In this document: one piece after another, positions 35,938-43,356 of the stretch
How positions within the stretch are numbered: position 1 is the first letter of the stretch
Layout: each line of letters starts with the position of its first letter
From: Edaphobacter modestus
Lineage (GTDB): Bacteria > Acidobacteriota > Terriglobia > Terriglobales > Acidobacteriaceae
Reading direction: 5' to 3'
Length of the DNA: 64,000 bases
Assembly (NCBI RefSeq): GCF_004217555.1
Contig: NZ_SHKW01000001.1
Span: forward strand, 4,278,001-4,342,000
Translations under genes and position numbers: made by a program
The notes under the pieces: generated by a model
The model's input: the letters and a program-made list of their open reading frames with translations, nothing else
Databases searched by the model: none
Told to the model about the DNA's origin: nothing

Positions 35938-36201
35938 ATGTCCATGAGCACAGCAACGGTCAGCGTCGACGAGTTCCAGGCACTCGAACAGAAGGTGCTT
36001 CGCGCCGTCGAGATCATCAAGCAGGAGCGCGAAGCCCGCGCCAAGGCCGAGACCGAGATTGGAAATCTCCGTGAGCAGCTTGAGTTTCAGACGCTGGTCG
36101 CGCAGGAGTCCCAGGCCGCTGTCAACACCCTCAGCAAGGACCGCGAAAACGTTCGCCAGCGCGTAGAGAAGATGCTGCAGCAGATGGACGAGCTGGTTTA
36201 G
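35938..36201 (+). CDS. ZapB-like coiled-coil protein
   Basis: An 87-residue, almost wholly coiled-coil product: EFQALEQKVLRAVEIIKQER then AKAETEIGNLREQLEFQTLV and a leucine-spaced C-terminus ending VEKMLQQMDELV. Size, coiled-coil nature and position 14 bp before zapA fit the ZapB-type FtsZ-ring factor, which bridges ZapA to the nucleoid-associated network. The sequence alone could also be an unrelated short coiled coil. A second in-frame ATG lies 6 nt downstream of the start; CAGGAG at 35929-35934 favours the first. Confidence 0.7.
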   Translation: MSMSTATVSVDEFQALEQKVLRAVEIIKQEREARAKAETEIGNLREQLEFQTLVAQESQAAVNTLSKDRENVRQRVEKMLQQMDELV

Positions 36202-36215
36202 CTCGAGGAGAACCG

Positions 36216-36584
36216 ATGGACTATAACTCCACCCTCACCGCGCCACCCCCTCAGCCACCCAGCCCGGCCGAGAGCAAGGCCGTCGCTGTCGAAATCTACG
36301 ACCAGGTCTACCACCTCCGCGGAACCGACCCGGCCTATATCGAGCAACTCGCCCGTGTCGTCGATGCCAAGATGCGCGCCGTCTCGGCTCATGGCAACAC
36401 AGTCGATTCGCTCCGCGTCGCCGTGCTCGCCGCCCTCAACATCTCCGACGAGCTCGAATCCCTGCGCCAGCGTTACGACGCCCTCGCCGGAAGCCTCTCG
36501 CTCTCCCAGGTCACCCTCCGCTCCCGCGCCGGCTCCCTCGTCGGCATGCTCGATGAGATCCTCGAAGACCGCAAGGTCGGCTAA
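36216..36584 (+). CDS. zapA: Cell division protein ZapA
   Basis: ZapA binds FtsZ and promotes bundling of its protofilaments at mid-cell. After a Pro-rich leader (about residues 1-24) the ZapA fold starts at VAVEIYDQVYHLRGTDPAYI, followed by QLARVVDAKMRAVSAHGN, the helix VDSLRVAVLAALNISDELE and a coiled-coil tail. 122 residues. Behind the ZapB-like gene with AGGAGAACCG as ribosome binding site. The stop codon lies in the first unit of a 10-bp tandem repeat. In many bacteria zapA is followed by the 6S RNA gene, which here appears 1.3 kb downstream. Confidence 0.88.
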   Translation: MDYNSTLTAPPPQPPSPAESKAVAVEIYDQVYHLRGTDPAYIEQLARVVDAKMRAVSAHGNTVDSLRVAVLAALNISDELESLRQRYDALAGSLSLSQVTLRSRAGSLVGMLDEILEDRKVG

Positions 36585-36612
36585 GGTCAGCTAAGGTCAG
36601 CTAAGGTCGGCT
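36573..36612 (+). repeat. Four-unit 10-bp tandem repeat across the zapA stop
   Basis: Units AAGGTCGGCT, AAGGTCAGCT, AAGGTCAGCT and AAGGTCGGCT start at 36573, 36583, 36593 and 36603. The zapA stop TAA is at 36582-36584. The period is not a multiple of three, so the first unit codes the C-terminus and the rest are untranslated. Confidence 0.9.
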
Positions 36613-36766
36613 GAAGATGCTCGGCTGACGACGTTCGGCAGCGAAGCAGTGGCTGCTTCGCCATCTCCAAACATTATCCCGAAACTCACCCATCACCCTG
36701 ATCGGCCAACTCACCCCGATCCTTTGCCTGCCTACCACTCACCCCGATCATTCTGCCTATCTACCC

Positions 36767-36808
36767 GTCATTCTGAGCGAAGCGAAGAATCCCAGTATTT
36801 CTTTGCAG
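36767..36808 (+). repeat. Dispersed repeat element, copy 4, with adjoining hairpins
   Basis: Begins GTCATTCTGAGCGAAGCGA and continues AGAATCCCAGTATTTCTTTG. Downstream are an 8-bp inverted pair GCCCACCT (36820) / AGGTGGGC (36851) and a perfect hairpin TTCAAGC-GAA-GCTTGAA at 36861-36877, which look like the rest of a larger mobile-like intergenic element. Confidence 0.75.
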
Positions 36809-36996
36809 GACGCCGGGGTGCCCACCTACGCTGCGGCTTTATCGCGGCTAAGGTGGGCCATTCAAGCGAAGCTTGAACCGCCGTTCTCGAAGGCACAAAC
36901 TCCTGTCAAGCCTAAAATCCCCCTAAACCCAATAAAGTAAACAAGATCTAAGTTGCCGATCAGTTTCCCCCGCTTTGATAAAATAAAACCAGAAGC

Positions 36997-37028
36997 AAAA
37001 GACCCCGGATTCATTCCCGGGGTCTTTC
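36997..37028. terminator. Rho-independent-type hairpin
   Basis: AAAAGACCCCGG and CCGGGGTCTTT surround a loop ATTCATT. The 10-bp stem has A-rich 5' and T-rich 3' flanks, so it could work in both directions. It ends the zap transcription unit, 410 bp after zapA. Confidence 0.75.
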
Positions 37029-37159
37029 AGTTAAGTCCTTATCATTCAATATTTTAGTACTTTAACCCTTTATTTAGAATATTTTACGATGGTAAAATTT
37101 CATAACGTACACATAATAAATGTCTTGCATTCGAGATAGAGGGGAGGGGACAGGAGCCA

Positions 37160-37794
37160 ATGTACATCCCCAAAGCCAACGCGGAAACCCGCATCGATGT
37201 GCTCGATGGCCTGATGCGTTCGCATCCGCTGGCCTCTCTCGTCACCATGGGAGACTCCGGACTCTTCGCCTCGCACCTTCCCATGTCCTTCACCGCGAAG
37301 ATGCGGAGCGTGCGGTGCTGCGCGGTCATCTCTCCCGCGCCAACCGCCAGTGGAGCGAGTTCTCGCCCTCGGTTCAGGCGCTGGCCATCTTCTCCGGTCC
37401 CGAGCACTACATCACGCCGGCCTGGTACCCGGAGAAGGCGGCGAGCGGAAAGGTCGTTCCCACCTGGAACTACGCGGTGGTTCACGCCTACGGCCCGCTC
37501 CGCGTTATCGAGGACCCGGCCTGGCTGCTCACGCACCTCCGCTCGCTCACGGATACCCACGAGACCTCGCGGGACAGCCCATGGAGCGTGAACGATGCGC
37601 CGGCGGACTTCATTGCCACGCTCGTGAAGGGAATCGTCGGTATCGAGCTCCCCATCGAGCGGCTGGAAGGGAAGTGGAAGGTCAGCCAGAACCAGAACGA
37701 GCCGACGCGCGCCTCGGTGGCCCGGGGCCTCCAGGCGCTCGACACCGAAGCCAGCCTCGCCATGCGCGATCTGGTCAACGGCGAAAGGCCCTGA
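37160..37794 (+). pseudogene. paiB: PaiB-type FMN-binding regulator, frameshifted
   Basis: PaiB proteins are FMN-binding split-barrel proteins that repress sporulation and protease genes in Bacillus; elsewhere their role is unclear. The first 45 codons read in one frame (MYIPKANAETRIDVLDG then HPLASLVTMGDSGLFASHLP); the rest reads in another: VLRGHLSRANRQWSEF, HYITPAWYPEKAASGKVVP TWNYAVVHAYGPLRV, and the signature VGIELPIERLEGKWKVSQN. The frames meet near 37293-37297 (within ACCGCGAAG), where one base appears to be missing. A strong GAGGGGAGGGGACAGGAG ribosome binding site precedes the ATG. Either a recent lesion or a sequencing error. Confidence 0.85.
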
Positions 37795-37832
37795 ACAACG
37801 GGTTAGCGCACATTCCCTGCTGCTCGTCAAAC

Positions 37833-37861
37833 TTGCAAAGCCATCGCGCCACAGGTAGCAT
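37833..37861 (+). promoter_or_regulatory. Sigma-70-type promoter for the 6S-like RNA
   Basis: TTGCAA at 37833-37838 and TAGCAT at 37856-37861, each matching four of six consensus bases, are separated by exactly 17 bp. The predicted transcription start falls 7-8 nt further, at 37868-37869, which is where the closing stem of the RNA begins. Confidence 0.6.
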
Positions 37862-37868
37862 CACAACT

Positions 37869-38068
37869 CAAGAGACCGGCCTGCAAAGCAGGTGCGCGAT
37901 CCACGCTGGTTGAACCAACATTCATTGAACAGGGGCCTGGCTCGTATACATGGTTCGGTGTGCAAAGTCCGCCAGTCCGGAATGCCTAAAGAACCACGGC
38001 AGGGTCCCGCCGTCTTAGGACGGGTTCACCAGCGCATCGGCGCACGGCCCCGCGGGTCGGTTCTCTTG
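37869..38068 (+). ncRNA. ssrS: Candidate 6S RNA
   Basis: 6S RNA mimics open promoter DNA and sequesters sigma-70 RNA polymerase. The 200-nt stretch folds into a long rod. The ends pair (CAAGAGA with TCTCTTG, then after a bulged T CCGGCCTGC with GCGGGTCGG); next GTGCGC pairs with GCGCAC; then CGCTGG-TGAACC (one extra T) pairs with GGTTCACCAGCG. A large interrupted middle part follows, and near the apex TGGTTC pairs with GAACCA. The apical GTCCGCCAGTCCGGAATGCC then TAAAG resembles the conserved 6S segment (GTCCGTCCGAGAAGCCTTAAA in E. coli). Location after zapA (with paiB between) and a well-placed promoter support the call. It is not proven by covariance search. Confidence 0.75.
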
Positions 38069-38103
38069 TAACTCCAGCCTCGGTTTTCTTGTAACTCAGT
38101 TCT

Positions 38104-38850
38104 GTGCATCCCAGTCTCTTTCACTTCGGCTTTCTTACCATCCCGACCTTCGGTCTGCTCGCAGCCATCGGCCTGATGCTGGCGCTCGGCCTCAGTCTCC
38201 GGACGGCTGCGATCGTCGGTCTCAATCCCGATCGCCTGTGGAACGCGGGGCTGTTCGCGGTGATCGCGGCGTTTGTCCTCTCGCGATTGCTTCTGGTCCT
38301 CACCAACCTGCACAGCTTCTTTGCCTATCCCATCCTTTTGCTGATGGTTCCATCCCTCACTCCGCTGGGACTTCTGCTGACGGCGGTGGCAACCGCGATG
38401 TACCTTCGCACGCACGAGCTGCATATGCTCTCCGCGATCGACGCGTGGGCTCCCTGCGCTACGCTCGCATGGGCCTTCCTCGCGCTTGGACACTTCGCCG
38501 AGGGCAGCGACCCCGGCCTCCCCAGCAACTTGTCCTGGGCGAAGCCGGTTCCTCCGGGAGCCCTGCGCCTCCATCCGGTTGCGATCTATTCCGCACTCGC
38601 GGCAGCGATCCTCACCCTCCTGCTGCTGGTTTTTCTTCCACGGCGGCGCCGCGTGGGAGATATCGCTGCTCTGGGACTCGCCGGGAGCGGTCTGGCGCAG
38701 TTCCTACTCAGCTTCTTCCGCGAACCGGCTCTCTACGACAACGCGCTCGGACGCATGCTCGATCCCATCCAATGGGTCGCGCTCGGTATGATCGTCCTTG
38801 CCGCCCTGCTCTGGCAGCAGCCGCGAAAGTTGATTCCCCATGCCGTCTAA
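38104..38850 (+). CDS. lgt: Prolipoprotein diacylglyceryl transferase (Lgt)-like protein
   Basis: Lgt transfers diacylglycerol from phosphatidylglycerol to lipobox cysteines in the inner membrane. Seven or so hydrophobic helices are visible. The family segment around the active site appears as LGHFAEGSDPGLPSNLSW, then LRLHPVAIYSALAAA and LSFFREPALYD. But the HGG segment containing the catalytic His of E. coli Lgt has no clear counterpart (region about 82-95 reads LLMVPSLTPLGLLLTA), and the R-x-x-N-F-x-N-x-E signature is reduced. So it could be a divergent acidobacterial Lgt or a paralogue of other specificity. GTG start at 38104. It overlaps the RluA-type gene by 11 bp. Confidence 0.7.
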   Translation: MHPSLFHFGFLTIPTFGLLAAIGLMLALGLSLRTAAIVGLNPDRLWNAGLFAVIAAFVLSRLLLVLTNLHSFFAYPILLLMVPSLTPLGLLLTAVATAMYLRTHELHMLSAIDAWAPCATLAWAFLALGHFAEGSDPGLPSNLSWAKPVPPGALRLHPVAIYSALAAAILTLLLLVFLPRRRRVGDIAALGLAGSGLAQFLLSFFREPALYDNALGRMLDPIQWVALGMIVLAALLWQQPRKLIPHAV

Positions 38851-39964
38851 GAACATGCTTCCCAAGGGGCAGCGCCGTCGAACGGTAAAGCCCGAGTACC
38901 GCGCTACCCGCGGAGTCGAGCCTACGGCTCCGCCTGTCATTCCCGTCCTCGAGATCGAGGACGACGCCGGAGAGCGCGTTCGCGCCTTCACCGCGCCGTC
39001 CGAGGCCGCTGGCCTGCGCCTGGACCAATACCTCTCTCAGGCGATTCCGGATATCAGTCGTGCTCGTGTTCAGTTGCTGATTGAGCACGGTCAGGTTCGC
39101 GTCAGCGGTCAGGTAGCCAAGGCGAAGCTCAAGCTCCAGGGGGGCGAGCCCATCGAGATCGATGGCGCGCCGCATCCGCCACCGCTGCATGCCTTTCCCG
39201 AGGACATTCCGCTCGACATTCTCTACGAAGACGATCATCTTGCCGTAATCGACAAGCCCGCAGGCATGATGGTCCACGCCGGGGCCGGAGTCGCTGCACC
39301 AGGCGAGGAGCCGGACGAACGCAACCACGGAACCCTGGTCAACGCTCTACTGCACCACTTCAACAAGCTCTCGCACGTAGGAGGCGATCTTCGCCCAGGC
39401 ATCGTCCATCGCCTCGACAAGCAGACGAGTGGCATTATCGTGGTTGCCAAAGAAGACAGCACCCACCGGAAGCTGAGCGAAATGTTCGCCAGCCGAGAGT
39501 TGGAGAAGACGTATCTCGCTCTGGTTCATGGCACGATCGCCCGCGACACGTTCATTGTGAACCTTCCCATCGGCCGCGACCTCGTTCGCCGCACCCGCAT
39601 GACGACACGGCGCTCGCTGGAGAGCGAGGGAGTTCGTTCCGCTCTTTCTCACATGCAGGTGCTGGAGCGCATCCGCTCTGCGCGCTATGGGCAGTTCACG
39701 CTGGTCGAAGTGCGCATCGAAACTGGCCGCACGCACCAGATTCGCGTACATCTGCAGGCACTCGGTCATCCTGTCGTCGGGGATACGCTCTATGGCGCCC
39801 CTCACCAATTCGGCCGGCCGCAGGAGACACTCTCGCTCGACAGGAACTTCCTGCACGCCGCTCGCCTCGTCTTCCAGCACCCTCGTACTCGAAAGACGAT
39901 GACGATGGAATCTCCCCTACCATCGGAGCTGGTTAATCTCTTGGCCGCTCTACGCGCCGATTAG
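38840..39964 (+). CDS. RluA-family pseudouridine synthase (RluD-like)
   Basis: Converts uridine to pseudouridine in 23S rRNA or tRNA. An N-terminal basic tail is followed by an S4 RNA-binding domain at about 48-100 (LRLDQYLSQAIPDISRARVQ and GQVRVSGQVAK). The catalytic domain has the active-site Asp D193 in HRLDKQTSGIIVVAK, ELEKTYLALVHG, and the C-terminal LVEVRIETGRTHQIRVHL and HPVVGDTLYG. With 374 residues it is of RluC/RluD size; the exact target is not deducible. Starts inside the end of the Lgt-like gene, so translation is probably coupled. Confidence 0.93.
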   Translation: MPSKNMLPKGQRRRTVKPEYRATRGVEPTAPPVIPVLEIEDDAGERVRAFTAPSEAAGLRLDQYLSQAIPDISRARVQLLIEHGQVRVSGQVAKAKLKLQGGEPIEIDGAPHPPPLHAFPEDIPLDILYEDDHLAVIDKPAGMMVHAGAGVAAPGEEPDERNHGTLVNALLHHFNKLSHVGGDLRPGIVHRLDKQTSGIIVVAKEDSTHRKLSEMFASRELEKTYLALVHGTIARDTFIVNLPIGRDLVRRTRMTTRRSLESEGVRSALSHMQVLERIRSARYGQFTLVEVRIETGRTHQIRVHLQALGHPVVGDTLYGAPHQFGRPQETLSLDRNFLHAARLVFQHPRTRKTMTMESPLPSELVNLLAALRAD

Positions 39965-40010
39965 CGGACCAATTTGGGTAAAATAGAACGAAGTGACCCT
40001 ACTGACACTC

Positions 40011-41105
40011 ATGAACCCAGCCTCCCGGCTTTTGACTGTTGTTTCCCTTTTGTCCGCGTCGATTGCAGCGCCACTGTGCGCGCAGACCTCGGCTCCTTCG
40101 TCCGCGACGATGAACCTTCCGTCCGCTCCCAGTGCTACGGCTCCCCAAGCTCCGGCACCGGCTCAGCCGACTCCGGCTCCAGCGCAGTCCACTCCGGCAC
40201 CGGTTCAACAGCCGCCCCCGGCTACGCAACAGCCCCCGGCCACGCAGCCGCCTGGGAGCAACGAGCCCATCACGACCATCAAGGTGCAGGTCAACGAAGT
40301 TAACCTCATCTTCACCGTCACGGATAAGAAAGGCCGATTCATCACCGGCTTGCGACGCGAAAACTTCGGCCTGCTGGACGATGGCCGCCCTCCGGTCGCT
40401 GTCCTCCGCTTCACGCAGCAGACCAATCTCCCTCTGCGCGTCGGCATCATGCTCGATACCTCGAGCTCGATTCGTCAGCGGTTCCAGTTCGAGCAGGACT
40501 CCGCGATTGAATTTCTCCTGCAGATTCTGCATCGCAATGACCGAGCCTTCGTCCAGGGCTTCGACATTGGAAGCGACATGGCGCAAGGCTTCACCAACAA
40601 TATCGATCTGCTCAACCAGGGCATCCGCAGGCTGCGTCCGGGCGGTGGCACCGCACTTTACGACGCGCTTTACAAGACCTGCCGCGACCAGATGCTTACC
40701 TTGCAGGAAGAGGGTGCAGTGCGCCGCGCATTGATCGTTGTCTCTGACGGCGACGATAACTACAGCCGCGCCCAGCAATCCGATGCCATCAAGATGTGCC
40801 AGCGCGCAGAGACGATCGTCTACACCATCAGCACCAATGTCAGCCCGAGCAAAGACAAGGGCGACGATGTTCTCCGCACCATCTCGGAATCGACGGGAGG
40901 GATGGCCTTCTTTCCGATCAAAATCGAGGATGTCGCTACTGGCTTCCGCAACATTCAGGAAGAGCTGCGCAGCCAGTACTCTCTTGTGTACCGCCCGACA
41001 GACTTCAAGCAGGATGGTTCCTTCCGAACCATCTATCTTCAGGCTCTCGATCCGCGTTACAAGGTCCGCGCAAGCAAAGGTTACTTCGCCCCACCGGCGC
41101 AGTAA
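40011..41105 (+). CDS. Exported VWFA-domain protein
   Basis: A signal peptide at residues 1-24 (MNPASRLLTVVSLLSASI then APLCAQ) is followed by a Pro/Ala/Gln-rich linker (about 30-78). Then comes an immunoglobulin-like segment with FTVTDKKGRFITGLRRENFG, and a von Willebrand type A domain with a MIDAS site (GIMLDTSSSIRQR, then GGTALYDALY and VVSDGDDNYSR). Such VWFA-related proteins are characteristic of acidobacteria and occur in multiple copies; the function is probably metal-dependent adhesion or complex assembly in the envelope. ATG at 40011 is chosen for its compact signal peptide; a GTG at 39993 is possible. Confidence 0.88.
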   Translation: MNPASRLLTVVSLLSASIAAPLCAQTSAPSSATMNLPSAPSATAPQAPAPAQPTPAPAQSTPAPVQQPPPATQQPPATQPPGSNEPITTIKVQVNEVNLIFTVTDKKGRFITGLRRENFGLLDDGRPPVAVLRFTQQTNLPLRVGIMLDTSSSIRQRFQFEQDSAIEFLLQILHRNDRAFVQGFDIGSDMAQGFTNNIDLLNQGIRRLRPGGGTALYDALYKTCRDQMLTLQEEGAVRRALIVVSDGDDNYSRAQQSDAIKMCQRAETIVYTISTNVSPSKDKGDDVLRTISESTGGMAFFPIKIEDVATGFRNIQEELRSQYSLVYRPTDFKQDGSFRTIYLQALDPRYKVRASKGYFAPPAQ

Positions 41106-41111
41106 ACCGGA

Positions 41112-41756
41112 CTAAAGCTGGTCGCGATACTTCTCAATTGCCAGCAGTACAAGTTGCGACCGCGTACGCACACCAGTCTTCGAGAACAGCTGTTGGAGTG
41201 TGGCCTTGACCGCGCTTTCCGAGATATTAAGACTTCCCGCGATCTCCTTGTTTGCCAGGCCCTGCAACAGATATCGCAGCGTAACCCTCTCCCGCTCGGT
41301 GAAGCGGGTCGACTCCTGCGGTTGTACGGCAGCTACTACAGCCTGAAGGTACTGCTGATCGATCAGGACGCGTCCCTGGGATACCTCAACGATAGCCCGC
41401 TGCAGATCTTCGGGTGATTCCTGCTTGTGAAAGATTCCCGAGATGCCAGCCCTGATGAGCGCAAGCGCATCCTTGTCGGGAAGCCCTGCGGTAACGATCA
41501 GGATTTTGCCCGCGAAGTTCATGGATCGTAAAGGCTCCAGCAGCGCGATGGCATTTTCGTTGCCGAGATCGTAGTCCAACACCAGGACGTCTACGGTTGT
41601 ATTCTGCAGGTCTGTCAGGGTCTGCGCGGAGTCCCCGCTTTGACCTGCAATAACGAAACGTTCGTCAGAGTCGAGTAGCCTCCTCAAACCTTCGCGAAAC
41701 AATCTATGGTCATCGAGTAGATAGATCCGGATGACACTGTTCGTCGTCGAATTCAT
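41112..41756 (-). CDS. NarL/LuxR-type response regulator
   Basis: Two-domain transcription factor of 214 residues. The receiver has the acidic pocket YLLDDHRLFREGL, the phosphoacceptor Asp in VLVLDYDLGNENA (D61), and the conserved Lys (GIFHKQESPEDL). The output is a LuxR-type helix-turn-helix: FTERERVTLRYLLQGLANKE then IAGSLNISESAVKATLQQLF. Its ATG overlaps the stop of the histidine kinase gene by 4 nt, so it is the cognate partner. Target genes unknown; the VWA gene is convergent and 6 bp away. Confidence 0.93.
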   Translation of the reverse strand: MNSTTNSVIRIYLLDDHRLFREGLRRLLDSDERFVIAGQSGDSAQTLTDLQNTTVDVLVLDYDLGNENAIALLEPLRSMNFAGKILIVTAGLPDKDALALIRAGISGIFHKQESPEDLQRAIVEVSQGRVLIDQQYLQAVVAAVQPQESTRFTERERVTLRYLLQGLANKEIAGSLNISESAVKATLQQLFSKTGVRTRSQLVLLAIEKYRDQL

Positions 41757-43204
41757 GCGTGTTCCCGCTCCGCCTCCGCTGCCTCGATCGGCAGAGATTG
41801 ATCTTCATTATGCGCGGCCAGCAGGGTGATCACAAAACAGCAGCCGGCAGCGGTGGGCTCGAATCGCAGCTCGCCGCCAAAGCTTTCAATCAGTGCGCGG
41901 GAGACATACAGCCCCAAGCCGGAACCGTCTGATTCCGGTCGGAACGGCTGGAAGAGGTGCTCGGTTGAGTTCAGACCAGGGCCAGTGTCGGAGACGCGAA
42001 GCGAGATGCGTTCGGCATGGACGAAAGTTTCGATCGTGAAGCGTGGCTGCGGAAGATCCTGAATTGCGCGCAGAGAGTTTTGAGAAAGATTGAGAAGAGT
42101 CTGGATGAGGCCCTGCCGATTGGCCTGAACAGCGGGCAGGTCGTCGGGAACACGCCACTCGAACTCTCCCGGGATGTCGGCCCAATCCTGCCCGATGATG
42201 ACGCGCACTTCTTCCGCCAGCTCCTGCAAGCGAACTGCGGACAGCCTCATTCGGGTTTTGCGGCGCAGGTCGACCGAAGCAAGATCCCGCAGTCCCATGG
42301 CGAGATTCTTGAGCGCCACAAAGTCTGGATCTCGGGCAATGGTGCTGCTTCTTTCCATGTTCGAGGCCACGACAAAGATGGCGGAGCATAGATTCCGTAT
42401 TTCATGCGAGACGGCGCTTGCGAGGATGCGATCGTGGCTGACGATCTGCTCGAACTGGGCGTGTTCGCGCTCGCGCACCTCATTGGACATATCCACAACG
42501 ATGGCGGCGAGATGCCGGGAAACCCCTGCTCCGTAGATCGAGAACCATGTTGTGGTTGGAACCAGTGTCCCATCGCCACGACGAGCCCATGCGTTGGCGG
42601 ACGTGCTGATGTCTCCAATCCCAGCAGGAAGCCGCAGCGCGTCATAGAACAACCCCATATATCTGCGGATCTGTTGCCCGAGTAAGGGGCCCTCGGATTG
42701 CAGCATGGTCTCGGCGGCCCGATTCGCCGCGAGGATGAGTCCATTGGAGTCCATCGTCAGGATGGCGGCCGGACTGCTTTCGGCCAACAGGCGCAACTGT
42801 TCCTGGGCGCGCCGCCGCATATGCTGTTCGTAACGCAGGCGCGAGTAGTGCTTCAAGACCACGAGTCGCGACTCTGCTATCTGGTAGATCCACAGACCGC
42901 AGGCGGCGTAAGCGATCGTAGCCATGCAGAAACGCAGGATGTGTTCCAGGTGAGTCTCATCCGCCGTGAAGAGTCCACGGGTGTATGCGCAAAAAGCTGC
43001 TGCTGCCACGATCTGCCATCGGGTAAGAATGGTCGCGGCGATCATGACTGGGACGATGTAGAGAATACCTAATGAAAAGTCGAAGTCAAAGTACCATTCC
43101 AGTAAAACGAGAATGGATACCAGGCCGGCCGCGATCAGGAGAATCTGACCACGGCCGCCATCGGCAACCCGCATTCGAACGAAACGCCTATAGAAGGTAT
43201 TCAC
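41753..43204 (-). CDS. Membrane sensor histidine kinase with PAS domain
   Basis: The 483-residue kinase begins GTG with AGAGGAC upstream. N-terminal hydrophobic helices (about 19-37, 47-60, 66-74 and 92-108) form the membrane part. A PAS domain follows (ESSPAAILTMDSNGLILAAN, 142-161). The phosphoacceptor is H267 in LASAVSHEIRNLCSAIF, the N-box is LIQTLLNLSQNSLRAI, and the G-boxes are SDTGPGLNS and GSGLGLYVSRALIESFGG. The stimulus is not evident. Operon with the NarL-type regulator. Confidence 0.93.
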   Translation of the reverse strand: MNTFYRRFVRMRVADGGRGQILLIAAGLVSILVLLEWYFDFDFSLGILYIVPVMIAATILTRWQIVAAAAFCAYTRGLFTADETHLEHILRFCMATIAYAACGLWIYQIAESRLVVLKHYSRLRYEQHMRRRAQEQLRLLAESSPAAILTMDSNGLILAANRAAETMLQSEGPLLGQQIRRYMGLFYDALRLPAGIGDISTSANAWARRGDGTLVPTTTWFSIYGAGVSRHLAAIVVDMSNEVREREHAQFEQIVSHDRILASAVSHEIRNLCSAIFVVASNMERSSTIARDPDFVALKNLAMGLRDLASVDLRRKTRMRLSAVRLQELAEEVRVIIGQDWADIPGEFEWRVPDDLPAVQANRQGLIQTLLNLSQNSLRAIQDLPQPRFTIETFVHAERISLRVSDTGPGLNSTEHLFQPFRPESDGSGLGLYVSRALIESFGGELRFEPTAAGCCFVITLLAAHNEDQSLPIEAAEAEREHA

Positions 43205-43356
43205 GTCCTCTATTAGACGCCGGATGGCGGAAGGATGGTCCAGCCCTGGCCAAAAGATAGCCTTTTTTCATCTTGCGACAGAACCTAAAGAGCGGCTGGA
43301 AGATAGGGCGAACATGAAGGCTCCTCGCAGTCTAATCGGCATATGGAGTTTGCCGA

